Shown here one piece after another: positions 26,609 to 34,584 of a DNA stretch of 64,000 nucleotides. The notes beneath the pieces are model-generated. The model had not been told where the DNA came from and made no database searches. It worked only from the letters and a program-made list of their open reading frames with translations. The position numbers and the translations under genes are program-made. Source of the stretch: Flavobacterium ustbae (GTDB lineage: Bacteria > Bacteroidota > Bacteroidia > Flavobacteriales > Flavobacteriaceae); the NCBI RefSeq assembly GCF_003946915.1, contig NZ_RPOC01000003.1, positions 1-64,000 on the forward strand, given 5' to 3'. Each line of letters begins with the position of its first letter. Position 1 is the stretch's first letter.

Positions 26609-27946
26609 ATGATATTAAAACCCAATTTGTTAAAGGCATGTTTAGTTGGAGGAATTGTATTTTTATTTTCTTTTCTAATTCGATTTGCCTCCATAGGAAC
26701 TGCAGTTTTTACAAAGAATCTTTCTATTTATTTCTTGTACTGCATGCTTTACAGTGTGGTTTTATATATCGTGAATGTCATTCTTTTTGAGTTTTTAGAT
26801 AAAGTTTTCAAGTCAAACCCCTATTCAATAAAGAGAATTATAATAGGTTTTGTAAGTTCATTTTTCATTTCGATGATCATTATTGGAGTATTGCGTTTGT
26901 TTACAAGCGTAATCATCGATAATAAAACGATTATAGGTTTTCTAGCCAACGAGAAGGCAGAAAATTATATAGAATCTGCGGTCATGACCTTTATTGTGCT
27001 GCTGTTTTTTCACGGACTTAATTTTTACAAGCTCTATCAGGAAAATAAGGTTACACAGCAAAAGATTATTGCAGGAACGGCAAATGCAAAATTTGAAAGT
27101 TTAAAAAACCAGATCGATCCGCATTTTCTTTTTAATAGTTTGAATGTTCTTAGTTCTTTAATAGAAGAAAATCCAGATAATGCACAGCGTTTTACGACTT
27201 CATTATCTAAAATTTACAGATATGTTCTGGAACAGAAAGACAAAGAACTGGTTTCGGTCGAAGACGAATTGTCATTTGCAAAAACGTACATGAATCTGCT
27301 GAAAATGCGTTTCGAAAATAGTTTGTTTTACGAATTGCCAACAGAAAACATCAATCCAGAAGCCAAAGTGGTACCGCTTTCTTTACAGCTTTTATTGGAG
27401 AATACGGTGAAGCACAATGTAGTAAGCGAACAAAAGCCGCTTCATATTAGAATTTTTATTGATGGAGATTATCTAGCCATTCAAAATGATCTTCAGAAAA
27501 AAGAAGTTTTGCAGGACAGACAAGGCGTTGGACTGCAGAATATTGTAAATAGATACGGAATTATAACCGACAGAAAAGTGAAAGTTCAAGAAGATGAAAA
27601 GAATTTCACGGTTAGGATTCCGATTTTAACCAAACAAATTACGGTTATGGAAATGAATGCAGAATATACCGATGAAGCAAAAGCTTATTATAGAGCCAAA
27701 AAAAGAGTAGAAGAGTTAAAGGGATTTTATGGAAATGTAATTTCATATTGTTGTGTAGTTCCGTTTCTGATTTTTATCAATCTAAAATTTTCACCACAAT
27801 TTCAATGGTTTTGGTTTTCTGCTTTAGGCTGGGGGTTTGGAGTTGCCATGCATGCTTTTAAAGTTTTTGGCTACAGCTCAGATTGGGAGGAAAGAAAAAT
27901 TCGTGAGATTTTAGAAAAAGACAACAAACAAAAAACCTGGAAATAA
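26609..27946 (+). CDS. LytS-type sensor histidine kinase with C-terminal 2TM domain
   Basis: A protein of 445 residues. Four membrane helices (about 12-30, 38-62, 76-100, 122-142) precede the LytS/AlgZ-type kinase core: the phospho-acceptor His172 in QIDPHFLFNSLN, the N-box LLENTVKHN (262-270) and the G-box GVGLQNI (306-312). An unusual C-terminal 2TM domain (355-435) repeats the motif of the next four genes: AKKRVEELKGFYGN, then WGFGVAMHAFKVF. The cognate regulator is the LytTR gene at 29326. The four small 2TM genes lie between them in the same operon. The signal is unknown. Confidence 0.92.
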   Translation: MILKPNLLKACLVGGIVFLFSFLIRFASIGTAVFTKNLSIYFLYCMLYSVVLYIVNVILFEFLDKVFKSNPYSIKRIIIGFVSSFFISMIIIGVLRLFTSVIIDNKTIIGFLANEKAENYIESAVMTFIVLLFFHGLNFYKLYQENKVTQQKIIAGTANAKFESLKNQIDPHFLFNSLNVLSSLIEENPDNAQRFTTSLSKIYRYVLEQKDKELVSVEDELSFAKTYMNLLKMRFENSLFYELPTENINPEAKVVPLSLQLLLENTVKHNVVSEQKPLHIRIFIDGDYLAIQNDLQKKEVLQDRQGVGLQNIVNRYGIITDRKVKVQEDEKNFTVRIPILTKQITVMEMNAEYTDEAKAYYRAKKRVEELKGFYGNVISYCCVVPFLIFINLKFSPQFQWFWFSALGWGFGVAMHAFKVFGYSSDWEERKIREILEKDNKQKTWK

Positions 27947-28269
27947 TGGAAAAAGATTTCACAGAAGCAAATCGTTACTATGATGCTCAGAAAAAAGTAA
28001 AAGAAATAAGAGGATTTTACGAACATTTGACCGTATACGTTTTATGCAATCCGATTGTAATTGTTGTCAATTATATGACTTCTCCAGAATATCTTTGGTG
28101 GATATGGTCTGTAATGGGATGGGGAATAGCAATCGTATTGCATGGATTGAAAGTCTTTGAATATCCGCCTTTTTATAATAAAAAATGGGAACAGAAAAAG
28201 ATTCAGGAAATTTTAGAAAAAGAAAACCAAAAACGACTTGAAAATAATCATGGAAACAAATTTGAGTAA
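27946..28269 (+). CDS. 2TM domain protein (copy 1)
   Basis: A membrane protein of 107 residues whose start overlaps the stop of the kinase by one base. Conserved pattern: YYDAQKKVKEIRGFYEHLTV, membrane helix 1, WWIWSVMGWGIAIVLHGLKVF (helix 2), and a charged tail WEQKKIQEILEKE. It is closely similar to the C-terminal domain of the kinase, so it probably arose by duplication and may regulate or associate with it. Confidence 0.9.
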   Translation: MEKDFTEANRYYDAQKKVKEIRGFYEHLTVYVLCNPIVIVVNYMTSPEYLWWIWSVMGWGIAIVLHGLKVFEYPPFYNKKWEQKKIQEILEKENQKRLENNHGNKFE

Positions 28270-28579
28270 TGATCAGGAAGAAACAATTCTAAAAGAATTG
28301 GCGAGTAAAAAAGTAATTCAGCTGAAATATTTTTACAAACATTTGTTCATTTACACTATTGTAATGCTTCTTTTTCTTTTAAAAGAATACACTACTCTTC
28401 CAGTTAATTTTATTCCTATTAGATATTTAAATTGGGTAGTTATGATTATCTGGTCGGCTGTGGTAGCGGGTTCTGCCATAGATTTGTTTGCTTCGACTAA
28501 AATATTTGGGCAAGAATGGGAAAAGCGAAAAATGAAAAGTATTCTGGAAAAAAAGTATAAAAAACAAAAATGGGAATAA
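28250..28579 (+). CDS. 2TM domain protein (copy 2, diverged)
   Basis: The start ATG at 28250 is preferred over an in-frame TTG at 28238. It overlaps the end of copy 1 by 20 bases. The 109 residues keep QLKYFYKHLFIYTIVMLL and WEKRKMKSILEKK, but the central HGLKVF motif is lost (AIDLFASTKIFG), making this the most diverged copy. Two membrane helices remain. It lies in a translationally coupled run with its neighbours. Confidence 0.85.
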   Translation: METNLSNDQEETILKELASKKVIQLKYFYKHLFIYTIVMLLFLLKEYTTLPVNFIPIRYLNWVVMIIWSAVVAGSAIDLFASTKIFGQEWEKRKMKSILEKKYKKQKWE

Positions 28580-28581
28580 TC

Positions 28582-28887
28582 ATGGAAAGGAATTTAAGCG
28601 AAGAGGATAAATATATTGAAGCAAAAAAGAAAGTCGAAAATATAAAAGGATTTTATGGCAATCTGGTTGCTTTCATATTAGTAAATGCAGTTCTGATTTT
28701 TATAAACTTATACACATCTCCGAGTTATTTGTGGTTTTTCTGGCCTTTACTATGGTGGGGACTTGGAGTGCTAATACACGGATTAAAAGTTTTTGAGTTA
28801 TTGCCAAGTTTGGGAAAAGATTGGGAAGAGCGAAAAATCAAAGAGTTTATGGAAAAAGAAAAACAGAATAAAAACAAGTGGCAATAA
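28582..28887 (+). CDS. 2TM domain protein (copy 3)
   Basis: 101 residues from the ATG at 28582, chosen because copy 2 begins the same way (METNLSN / MERNLSE); an upstream ATG at 28570 lies inside copy 2. It has AKKKVENIKGFYGNLVA, then WGLGVLIHGLKVFELLPS and DWEERKIKEFMEKEK. Very close to the consensus of the array. Confidence 0.88.
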   Translation: MERNLSEEDKYIEAKKKVENIKGFYGNLVAFILVNAVLIFINLYTSPSYLWFFWPLLWWGLGVLIHGLKVFELLPSLGKDWEERKIKEFMEKEKQNKNKWQ

Positions 28888-28901
28888 TTTAATATATAGT
28901 T

Positions 28902-29285
28902 ATGGGACGTTTTAGAAGAAATAGATACGAAGAATATACAAGCCAGCATTTTGGAGCAGAATATACAAATGACGAAAGTTACAATGCAGCTTATAAAAGA
29001 GTAAAGAAACTTAAAGGGTTTTATTCTCATGTGAAAATTTATATTATCATAAATATTATCATCATTATATCTAGTTTAACTCGATCTAGTTTTACTGGAG
29101 GAATTGATTTTAGCGGATTATCTGAATGGCATACTTATTCGACTGCATTTTTCTGGGGAATTGGTTTAGCGGCGCACGGACTCTCTGTTTTTGGTTCTGA
29201 TCTATTTTTTGGTCAAGACTGGGAAAAGAAGCAAATTCAGAAATATATGGAGAAAGACACTGCGAATAAAAATAAATGGGAGTAA
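28902..29285 (+). CDS. 2TM domain protein (copy 4)
   Basis: A protein of 127 residues with an extra basic N-terminal region (GRFRRNRYEEYTSQHFG), then the family pattern AYKRVKKLKGFYSHVKIY, a membrane helix, WGIGLAAHGLSVFGSD and DWEKKQIQKYMEKD. It lies 14 bases after copy 3 and 40 bases before the response regulator gene. Confidence 0.88.
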   Translation: MGRFRRNRYEEYTSQHFGAEYTNDESYNAAYKRVKKLKGFYSHVKIYIIINIIIIISSLTRSSFTGGIDFSGLSEWHTYSTAFFWGIGLAAHGLSVFGSDLFFGQDWEKKQIQKYMEKDTANKNKWE

Positions 29286-29325
29286 CTTTGAAATACTATT
29301 TTTTCTAAATTTTACAATCGAGTAA

Positions 29326-30093
29326 ATGATCACATTAATTATAGAAGACGAAAAACCAGCGGCAAGATTGCTGCAAAGAAAGCTTGAAAAATTAGACGTA
29401 ACCGTAGAAACCATGCTTCATTCTGTTGAAGAATCGGTAGAATGGTTCTCAAATAATGCGCACCCAGATTTGATTTTTCTGGACATTCAGCTCTCAGATG
29501 GATTATCTTTCGAAATCTTTGAAAAAATTGAGATCAAAAGCGCAATTATTTTTACAACGGCTTATGATGAATATGCTTTAAAAGCCTTCAAACTTAACAG
29601 TATAGATTATCTTTTAAAACCAATTGACGAAGATGATCTGGAAACGGCGGTTGAAAAATTTAAATCGCGTCTCCCAAAAACTCCTGCAGAAACTTCAAAC
29701 TTACAGCTGGATTTTGAACAGATTCGTCAGATGCTGTCCAATCCTTTTGAGAAAACGTATAAAAAAAGATTTACCGTTAAAATCGGTCAGCATTTAAAAG
29801 TAATTACGACAGAAGAAATCGAATGTTTTTTTAGTGAAAACAAAGGAACTTACATTCATACCTACGACAATCGCGATTATTTAATCGATTCAACTTTGGA
29901 GATTTTAGAACAAGAACTTGACAAAAAGGATTTCTTTCGCGTAAGCAGAAAATTTATTGTTCCGCTAAAAGCAATTAAAGAAATTCAGGTTTATACCAAT
30001 TCTCGCTTAAAAGTTATTCTTCCAACTTACAAAGAAGATGAGGTAATTGTAAGTCGCGAAAAAGTACAGGATTTTAAATCTTGGTTGGGGTAG
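29326..30093 (+). CDS. LytTR family response regulator
   Basis: A protein of 255 residues. The receiver domain has the acidic pair in IIEDEKPA (7-9), phospho-acceptor Asp53 (IFLDIQLSDG), Thr77/78 and Lys98 (DYLLKPID). The LytTR DNA-binding domain is at about 145-255 with FTVKIGQHLKVITTEEIECF and a VSRKFIVPLKAI motif. It is the expected partner of the LytS-type kinase at 26609, with the 2TM genes in between. Confidence 0.95.
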   Translation: MITLIIEDEKPAARLLQRKLEKLDVTVETMLHSVEESVEWFSNNAHPDLIFLDIQLSDGLSFEIFEKIEIKSAIIFTTAYDEYALKAFKLNSIDYLLKPIDEDDLETAVEKFKSRLPKTPAETSNLQLDFEQIRQMLSNPFEKTYKKRFTVKIGQHLKVITTEEIECFFSENKGTYIHTYDNRDYLIDSTLEILEQELDKKDFFRVSRKFIVPLKAIKEIQVYTNSRLKVILPTYKEDEVIVSREKVQDFKSWLG

Positions 30094-30167
30094 TTTTTTT
30101 GTGAAATGTGAAATGTAAAATGTGTCGTTCCTACGGAAATTTATTTTGCGTACGGTTATTATTTCAA

Positions 30168-30313
30168 CGGATTAATCCCGAAGCTTCGGGACGTTGCTAC
30201 AATATTTTACATTCCTACGGAATTTCTTTTTTAGATCAAATTATTCAGTTTGAAAAAGAGCCATCGGCTCGACAAATATTGTAGCCCCGTCCCGAAGCTT
30301 CGGGATTAATCCG
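30168..30313. repeat. Inverted repeat with CCCGAAGCTTCGGG and TTGTAGC blocks
   Basis: The 40-base arms 30168-30207 and 30274-30313 match at 38 of 40 positions as reverse complements. Each contains the self-palindrome CCCGAAGCTTCGGG and ends near CTACAATATTT. The inside has GAGCCATCGGCTC hairpins and TTCCTACGGAA. Non-coding; it fills most of the 30094-30420 gap. Confidence 0.92.
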
Positions 30314-30372
30314 GGGGCGAAGGGCATCAAAATCAAAAAGAGCCAGCGGCTCGATTCATATAAAACATAAAT

Positions 30373-30403
30373 AAAAAACAGCCGATATTATCGGCTGTTT
30401 TTT
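30373..30403. terminator. Bidirectional terminator
   Basis: AAAAAACAGCCGATA (30373-30387) pairs with TATCGGCTGTTTTTT (30389-30403). It stands between the convergent genes of the LytTR regulator and heme A synthase. Confidence 0.88.
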
Positions 30404-30420
30404 ATTTAAATATTTTAGGA

Positions 30421-31446
30421 TTATTTACTCAATCTATGCAACGTAAACGTCATAGCACTCAAAAGGAAAAACGCCATAATCTGGTGAATTAATCCTAAAG
30501 CCAAAGGCACGCTGTATAATAAAGTGAAAACGCCCAATAAAAACTGAATGAAAACAAAAACTACTAAAGTTTTGATTCCGTTTGCTTGAGTATGCGTAAG
30601 CGTATATTTTTTGCTTTTGAAGAAAAGGAAAAGAATAATGGCAACCACTACATAAGCAAAAGTTCTGTGCACAAATTGAACGCCGCTTTTTCCTTCAATT
30701 AAATTCTTTACTAAAGTCGATTGTTCAATAAAAACCGATTCATGAATAAATTCTCCATCGCTCATTAAAGGCCAGTGATTGTGGATTAATCCTGCATTTA
30801 AACCCGCTACAAATCCGCCGTAAATAATCTGAATTAATAAAGCCACTAAAGCATAACGGGCAATATTTCTTAAAGGTAAGATTTTGTTGATATTTCTTTC
30901 TGGGTAGATTAAATCTAATGCAACCCAAAGCGTGTAAGCAAAAGTAATAAAAGCAAAAGTTAAGTGTAAAGAAAGTCTAAAATGGCTCACATCTGGATTG
31001 TCAATTAATCCGCTTCTTACCATAAACCAGCCTAAAAATCCTTGGAAACCTCCCATTGCCAGAAGCACAATACATTTTTTGATCGTATCGGTATCTAATT
31101 TCTTTTTAGCTAAAAAGTAAACAAACGGCACAAAGAAAACCAAACCAATAATACGTCCGATAAAACGGTGAAACCATTCCCAGAAATAAATGAATTTATA
31201 ATCTGCCAATTGAAAATCGTTATGAATATTGATTTTTTGGTATTCTGGAAATTTTTTGTATTCGTCAAAAGCGGCTTGCCATTTGGCTTCTGTTAGAGGC
31301 GGGAAGGTATCGGTTACCAAATGCCAGTCGGTCATTGATAAACCTGAATTGGTTAAACGGGTGATTCCGCCAACAACAACCATTAAAAATAATAATACGC
31401 AACCTGATAGTAACCAAATGATTACTGATTTATTCTGTGTTTTCAT
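30421..31446 (-). CDS. ctaA: Heme A synthase (COX15/CtaA)
   Basis: A membrane protein of 341 residues with about eight helices and the family patterns GGITRLTNSGLSMTDWH (27-43), EWFHRFIGRIIG (near 90), LSLHLTFAFITFAY and FVHRTFAYVVVA, each carrying the conserved His heme ligands. It oxidises heme O to heme A for cytochrome aa3/ba3 oxidases. It is the third gene of an overlapping operon after cca and a small membrane protein; the start overlaps the previous stop by 4 bases. Confidence 0.94.
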   Translation of the reverse strand: MKTQNKSVIIWLLSGCVLLFLMVVVGGITRLTNSGLSMTDWHLVTDTFPPLTEAKWQAAFDEYKKFPEYQKINIHNDFQLADYKFIYFWEWFHRFIGRIIGLVFFVPFVYFLAKKKLDTDTIKKCIVLLAMGGFQGFLGWFMVRSGLIDNPDVSHFRLSLHLTFAFITFAYTLWVALDLIYPERNINKILPLRNIARYALVALLIQIIYGGFVAGLNAGLIHNHWPLMSDGEFIHESVFIEQSTLVKNLIEGKSGVQFVHRTFAYVVVAIILFLFFKSKKYTLTHTQANGIKTLVVFVFIQFLLGVFTLLYSVPLALGLIHQIMAFFLLSAMTFTLHRLSK

Positions 31447-31814
31447 TCTTCTCCGATTAATTCGATTTCGTTAATTTTTTTTGTGCTTTTTCTTATGCTT
31501 CTTTTTAAATAAAGTTTTGATAAAATAAAGTTTACTATGACATTGATAAGTATTAGCGTTATCATAACAATTATTCTATATGGATAGCTTTCAATATCAG
31601 TTGTTATTTTAAAATAATCAATTAATACGACATTTTGAAAGAGTGCTCCCAATATCATTATAGCGCATATAGAAGTAATGCTGATTAAAAAAAATATGAT
31701 TTTGTACTTGTAGTGACTGTTATTAGTTCTATTAATTTTTCCAATAAAAATGATATTAGTTATTAAAACTATTATTATCAAAATGATTAAAAAAATAGCA
31801 CCTAAAATGTCCAT
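31443..31814 (-). CDS. Small membrane protein, unknown
   Basis: A protein of 123 residues with three to four hydrophobic segments (about 4-24, 38-63 and 78-105) and a basic, then acidic C-terminus. It is not recognised. It overlaps cca by one base at its start and ctaA by four bases at its end, so it is a real cistron of that operon. It might assist heme or membrane assembly, but that is only context. Confidence 0.75.
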   Translation of the reverse strand: MDILGAIFLIILIIIVLITNIIFIGKINRTNNSHYKYKIIFFLISITSICAIMILGALFQNVVLIDYFKITTDIESYPYRIIVMITLILINVIVNFILSKLYLKRSIRKSTKKINEIELIGEE

Positions 31815-33244
31815 TACTTTTTAAGAGATAAATTCAACTTTGCAGCTCTTTTAATCACAAAATCATAAGCAGCCTGATATTCATTCGGAATCACACCTTC
31901 TAAAATAGCTTCTTTCACCGCTTCTTTTAAAACACCGATTTCACGTGAAGGTTTCAAATCGAACATTTCCATAATTTCTTCTCCAGTAATTGGTGGTTGA
32001 AAATTACGAACATGATCGCGTTCTTCAACTTCAACAATTTTCTTGCGGACAAGCTCGAAATTTTTGTGATACTTTTTAAATTTTGCTGGATTTTTGGTTG
32101 TGATATCCGCTTCACATAAAGTCATTAAGTTTTCTACATCTTCACCAGCGTCAAAAACCAAACGGCGAACCGCACTATCAGTCACAATATCCTGCGCCAA
32201 AACAATCGGACGCGAACTCATAATGACCATTTTCTGAACGAATTTCATTTTATGGTTCAAAGGCATGTGAAGGCGTTCGAATATTTTCTTTGCCATTTTT
32301 CCGCCAAGAAATTCATGACCGTGAAAAGTCCATCCTTGTTTTTTGCTGAAACGTTTTGTCGGCGCTTTTCCAATATCATGCAATAAAGCCGACCAGCGAA
32401 GCCAGACATCGTCAGTATTCGGACAAATATTATCGACTACTTCTAGCGTATGGTAAAAATTGTTTTTATGCGTATGGCCTTCAATTTCTTCCACCTGATT
32501 CAACGCTGTCAATTCAGGTAAAATAATATCAAGAAGTCCTGTTTTGTATAAAAGTAAAAATCCAGTTGAAGGTTTATCGGTTAGAAGAATTTTGTTCAAT
32601 TCATCAACAACTCTTTCGCCAGAAATAATTTTAATGCGATCTGCATTTTTTGTGATCGCGTTTAATGAATTTTCTTCGATTTCGAAATTCAGTTGAGTAG
32701 CAAAACGAATCGCACGCAACATTCGCAAAGGATCATCAGAATAGGTAATATCTGGATCCAAAGGCGTTTTTATTGTTTTATTTTCTAAATCTTGAAGACC
32801 ATTAAAAGGATCTAGCAACTCTCCGAAATTATTTTCGTTTAACGAAAGAGCAAATGCATTGATCGTAAAATCACGACGGTTTTGATCGTCCTGTAAAGTT
32901 CCGTTTTCCACAATCGGATTTCGGCTGTCGCGGGTGTAAGATTCTTTTCTCGCGCCTACAAATTCAATATCCGTATCTTCAAAACGAAGCATTGCAGTTC
33001 CGTAAGTTTTAAAAACCTGAACTTTTGGTTTGTTCGGAAGTAAGTCAGAGACCTTAAGCGCTAATTCGATTCCGCTTCCAACAGCCACAACGTCGATGTC
33101 TTTTTTAGAACCTCTGTTTAAAAGCAAGTCACGAACAAATCCTCCTATCACATAAGAGTCAACGTTTAATTCCTTAGAAGCTTTCGAAATAATATCGAAG
33201 ATTTTGTTTTGTAAAGCAGATTTATAGTTTGTTTGTACAGCCAC
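31814..33244 (-). CDS. cca: CCA tRNA nucleotidyltransferase / HD domain (poly(A) polymerase family)
   Basis: A protein of 476 residues. The nucleotidyltransferase head has GGFVRD (34-39) and DID (49-51), with RRDFTINAFAL (near 117) and a tRNA-binding neck region. An HD domain follows (LLHDIGKAPTKRF, near 290). It adds or repairs the CCA 3' end of tRNAs. A member of the poly(A) polymerase family is possible, but the length and HD domain fit CCA enzymes of Bacteroidota. First gene of the cca-ctaA operon. A -7 box TAAATTTG (33294-33301) with a TTG 21 bases upstream suggests its promoter. Confidence 0.9.
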   Translation of the reverse strand: MAVQTNYKSALQNKIFDIISKASKELNVDSYVIGGFVRDLLLNRGSKKDIDVVAVGSGIELALKVSDLLPNKPKVQVFKTYGTAMLRFEDTDIEFVGARKESYTRDSRNPIVENGTLQDDQNRRDFTINAFALSLNENNFGELLDPFNGLQDLENKTIKTPLDPDITYSDDPLRMLRAIRFATQLNFEIEENSLNAITKNADRIKIISGERVVDELNKILLTDKPSTGFLLLYKTGLLDIILPELTALNQVEEIEGHTHKNNFYHTLEVVDNICPNTDDVWLRWSALLHDIGKAPTKRFSKKQGWTFHGHEFLGGKMAKKIFERLHMPLNHKMKFVQKMVIMSSRPIVLAQDIVTDSAVRRLVFDAGEDVENLMTLCEADITTKNPAKFKKYHKNFELVRKKIVEVEERDHVRNFQPPITGEEIMEMFDLKPSREIGVLKEAVKEAILEGVIPNEYQAAYDFVIKRAAKLNLSLKK

Positions 33245-33293
33245 GAATTCACTAATTTTAAATATGTCTATTCTTGAAGAGAATGAACGACTG

Positions 33294-33325
33294 CAAATTT
33301 ACAACATAGAAAATGCCTAATACAA
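33294..33325 (-). promoter_or_regulatory. Promoter of the cca operon
   Basis: On the minus strand a TTG (33323-33325) is followed after 21 bases by TAAATTTG (33294-33301), a good match to the Bacteroidota -33/-7 pattern. Confidence 0.55.
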
Positions 33326-33403
33326 TCTATCGACGACTTTTTTGAAGAAATTCTTATTTTGAGGCATCAATTTTTATTGAAATAGAAATGTTGAAAAAAG
33401 TTT

Positions 33404-33543
33404 GCCACGAATTTCCGCTAATTTTTTATTTCAAGCTGCATAAATTTTTGCCACAGATTAAAAGATTAAAAATGATTATAATCTGTGAAAATCCATTTAA
33501 TCTGTGGCAAAAGAAAATTAGTGAAATTCGTGCAATTCGTGGC
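33404..33543. repeat. Nested inverted repeat, GCCACGAATT / GCCACAGATT families
   Basis: Outer arms GCCACGAATTTCCGC... (33404-33425) and ...AATTCGTGGC (33514-33543). Inner arms TTGCCACAGATTAAA (33448-33462) and TTTAATCTGTGGCAA (33496-33510) are exact reverse complements. It fills most of the gap before yaaA. The same nesting is seen at 43403-43500. Confidence 0.92.
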
Positions 33544-33637
33544 TAAAAAACATTTATCGGATTATAAAACAAATCAATTGCAAAACAGAATTTTTAGAAA
33601 TTCAATTTGTATTTTTGAATCACTTAAAAATGCACAA

Positions 33638-34396
33638 ATGAAAATTGTTATATCGCCAGCGAAGTCATTAAATTTCGAAAAAGAATTACCTACAAAACAA
33701 CATACAGAACCTTCATTTCTAAAAGAAGCGAGAATCGTTCATAAAGTAGTAAAAACTAAAAAGCCAGCTGAATTATCAGAATTAATGTCAATCTCAGACA
33801 AACTAGCCGATTTAAACTGGAAAAGAAATCAGGAATGGAAAACACCTTTTACGTCAGAAAATGCACGTCCAGCTGTTTATACTTTTGATGGTGATGTTTA
33901 CACAGGCTTAGATGCTTATACTATTCCGCTAGAGAAATTAGATGTTTTGCAAGATAAATTGAGAATCTTATCCGGTCTTTACGGACTTTTAAAACCGCTT
34001 GATTTAATGCAGGCGTACCGTTTAGAAATGGGAACCAAAATGCCAGTTGGCGAATCTAAAAATTTGCATGAATTCTGGAAACCAACTGTTACTAAGGCTT
34101 TAAACAAAGAATTAAAAAAAGACGAATTATTCGTGAATTTAGCCAGTAACGAATATTTTTCTGCAGTTGACGTAAAAGCTTTAAAAGTTCCTGTAATTAC
34201 GCCAGACTTTAAAGATTATAAAGACGGAAAACTAAAAATGATCAGTTTCTTTGCGAAGAAGGCGAGAGGTATGATGGTTCGTTATATAATCGATACCAAT
34301 GCAGAAACTATTGATGATTTAAAAGGTTTTAATTACGAAGGATATGCATTTGATGCTAATCTTTCTAAAGGAACTCATTTGGTTTTTACTCGTTAG
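33638..34396 (+). CDS. yaaA: Peroxide stress protein YaaA (DUF328)
   Basis: The start MKIVISPAKSLNFE at 33638 (252 residues) is preferred; the frame extends to 33485, but the extra 51 residues lie in repeat DNA and E. coli YaaA is 258 long. Family motifs: ISPAKSLNFE, RPAVYTFDGDVYTGLDA, GLYGLLKPLD and LMQAYRLEMGTK, and a final NLSKGTHLVFTR. In E. coli it limits iron-driven damage during peroxide stress. No OxyR-type site was seen. Confidence 0.93.
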   Translation: MKIVISPAKSLNFEKELPTKQHTEPSFLKEARIVHKVVKTKKPAELSELMSISDKLADLNWKRNQEWKTPFTSENARPAVYTFDGDVYTGLDAYTIPLEKLDVLQDKLRILSGLYGLLKPLDLMQAYRLEMGTKMPVGESKNLHEFWKPTVTKALNKELKKDELFVNLASNEYFSAVDVKALKVPVITPDFKDYKDGKLKMISFFAKKARGMMVRYIIDTNAETIDDLKGFNYEGYAFDANLSKGTHLVFTR

Positions 34397-34477
34397 GGCG
34401 TAGTATAGGCTCAAAGGGGCAAAGTGACAAAGCGACAAAGGTTTTTTATAGAGTCGTAGACTCGAAACATATTGTAG

Positions 34478-34497
34478 GCAGGGATTTTAATCCCTGC
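34478..34497. repeat. Small palindrome GCAGGGATTTTAATCCCTGC
   Basis: A hairpin with 9-base arms between yaaA and its terminator. It stands next to ACTCGAAACATATTGTAG, similar to the sequence in the 30.2 kb element, so it looks like a short relative of that repeat. Confidence 0.6.
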
Positions 34498-34530
34498 AGA
34501 TTTAGCAGATCAAATTGAAACAAAAAAATA

Positions 34531-34560
34531 AACGCCGAATTCTGAATTGAATTCGGCGTT
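34531..34560. terminator. Bidirectional terminator
   Basis: AACGCCGAATTC (34531-34542) pairs with GAATTCGGCGTT (34549-34560), then T-rich sequence. It separates the convergent yaaA and MFS genes. Confidence 0.88.
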
Positions 34561-34584
34561 TTATGTATTATAAAATTATTATTA

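Noticed and set aside
29202..29414. A 70-codon frame opposite the 2TM/LytTR junction
   Set aside because: Fully antisense to two clear genes, with no motif; a shadow frame.
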